From: Sedimenticola sp.
GTDB taxonomy: Bacteria; Pseudomonadota; Gammaproteobacteria; Chromatiales; Chromatiaceae
Direction: 5' to 3'
Length of the DNA: 7,527 bases
Assembly (NCBI GenBank): GCA_027038775.1
Contig: JALWGP010000341.1
Span: 1 to 7,527, forward strand
Below, one piece after another: positions 6,741 to 7,527 of the stretch. The position numbers and the translations under genes were made by a program. Under the pieces are notes generated by a model. That model saw only the letters and a list, made by a program, of their open reading frames with translations. It did no database searches and had not been told where the DNA came from. Each line of letters starts with the position of its first letter. Position 1 is the first letter of the stretch.

Positions 6741-7527
6741 TGGCACTGCTCGAGGTGAAGGATCTCCATGTCCGCTTCCGCACCAACGACGGCGAGGTGC
6801 GCGCGGTGAACGGCCTCTCCCTCTCCCTGGAGAAGGGCGAGACCCTGGGGCTGGTGGGCGAGTCGGGCTCGGGCAAGAGTCAGGCGGTGCTCTCCATCCT
6901 GCAGCTGCTGGCGGACAACGGCAGCTTCCAGGGGAGCATCCGCTTCCAGGGCCGGGAGCTCTCCACCCTGGACCGGAAGGCGATGAACCGCATCCGGGGC
7001 AACCGCATCGCCATGATCTTCCAGGATCCCATGACCGCGCTGAACGGCCACCTCACCGTGGAACGGCAGATGACCGAGGTGCTCGAGCACCACGAAGGGA
7101 TGAAGCGGCGGGAGGCGCGCCGCCGCGCCATCGAGATGCTGGAGGCGGTGCAGATCCCCGACGCGCACAAGCGCATCCGGCGCTATCCCCACGAGTTCTC
7201 CGGCGGCATGCGCCAGCGGGTGATGATCGCCATGGCCCTGCTCTGCCGGCCCGACCTGCTCATCGCCGACGAACCCACCACCGCCCTGGACGTCACCGTG
7301 CAGGCCCAGATCCTGCGCCTGCTGCGCGACCTGCAGCAGGAGTTCCACATGGCCATCCTGCTCATCACCCACGACCTGGGGGTGGTGGCCTCCCTCGGTG
7401 ACCGGGTGCTGGTGATGTATGGCGGCCGCGCCTGCGAGGAGGCGGCGGTGGACGAGCTCTTCCGCCACCCTCGCCACCCCTACACCCGCGGCCTCCTGGG
7501 CTCGGTGCCGCGGCTGGACACCCCCGC
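6740..7527 (+). CDS. oppD: Oligopeptide ABC transporter ATPase OppD (3' partial)
   Basis: This is one of the two cytoplasmic ATPases expected to drive peptide import, contacting the EAA loops of OppB and OppC. The frame is open to the right edge: 262 complete codons are visible and the stop lies beyond the window. The start is the ATG at 6740, whose A is the last base of the oppC stop. All nucleotide-binding motifs are intact: Walker A GESGSGKS (40-47), Q-loop FQDPM with Gln95, signature FSGGMRQR (153-160), Walker B LLIADEP (173-179) with Glu178, D-loop TALD (181-184) and switch His211. [20 protein letters not shown] (149-168) and the following [11 protein letters not shown] are almost the same as E. 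coli OppD as recalled, which favours OppD over Dpp[16 protein letters not shown] (246-260) opens the C-terminal oligopeptide-transporter extension, most of which is missing. An oppF partner would be expected downstream. Confidence 0.94.
   Translation, partial: MALLEVKDLHVRFRTNDGEVRAVNGLSLSLEKGETLGLVGESGSGKSQAVLSILQLLADNGSFQGSIRFQGRELSTLDRKAMNRIRGNRIAMIFQDPMTALNGHLTVERQMTEVLEHHEGMKRREARRRAIEMLEAVQIPDAHKRIRRYPHEFSGGMRQRVMIAMALLCRPDLLIADEPTTALDVTVQAQILRLLRDLQQEFHMAILLITHDLGVVASLGDRVLVMYGGRACEEAAVDELFRHPRHPYTRGLLGSVPRLDTP

Overview
The window is a stretch of high-GC bacterial DNA (strong G/C bias at third codon positions) with genes packed head to tail on the + strand and almost no intergenic space. 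The Opp proteins resemble the enteric OppA/OppB/OppC/OppD proteins closely, and the first gene resembles E. coli MltD. Together these suggest a GC-rich gammaproteobacterium. The exact lineage cannot be fixed from the sequence alone.

Layout: (1) 1-1178, the 3' part of an MltD-type lytic transglycosylase with two LysM domains, cut by the left window edge; (2) 1193-2773, an OppA-type periplasmic peptide-binding protein; (3) 2763-4952, a secreted M3-family zinc oligopeptidase (HEFGH) that overlaps the end of oppA by 11 bases; (4) 4957-5880, the OppB permease; (5) 5877-6740, the OppC permease; (6) 6740 to the right edge, the OppD ATPase, cut before its C-terminal region. An oppF-like gene would be expected next but lies outside. 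Junctions are +14, -11, +4, -4 and -1 bases, which looks like one operon with translational coupling. No promoter, terminator, RNA gene, mobile element or CRISPR array was found, and no non-coding gap exceeds 14 bases.

Working together: OppA captures oligopeptides in the periplasm, OppBC forms the inner-membrane channel and OppD (with an expected OppF) powers import. The M3 peptidase between the binding protein and the permease carries a signal peptide, so it would trim peptides in the periplasm before or alongside import. The adjacent murein hydrolase raises the possibility that part of the cargo is cell-wall derived, but M3 enzymes and OppA typically act on ordinary L-peptides, so this is only a hypothesis. 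The system is built from known families. The points worth a second look are the gene order (binding protein, secreted oligopeptidase, permease), a GC-rich hairpin holding a Shine-Dalgarno-like sequence just ahead of oppB, and the way ribosome-binding signals are embedded in the conserved C-terminal codons of oppB and oppC.
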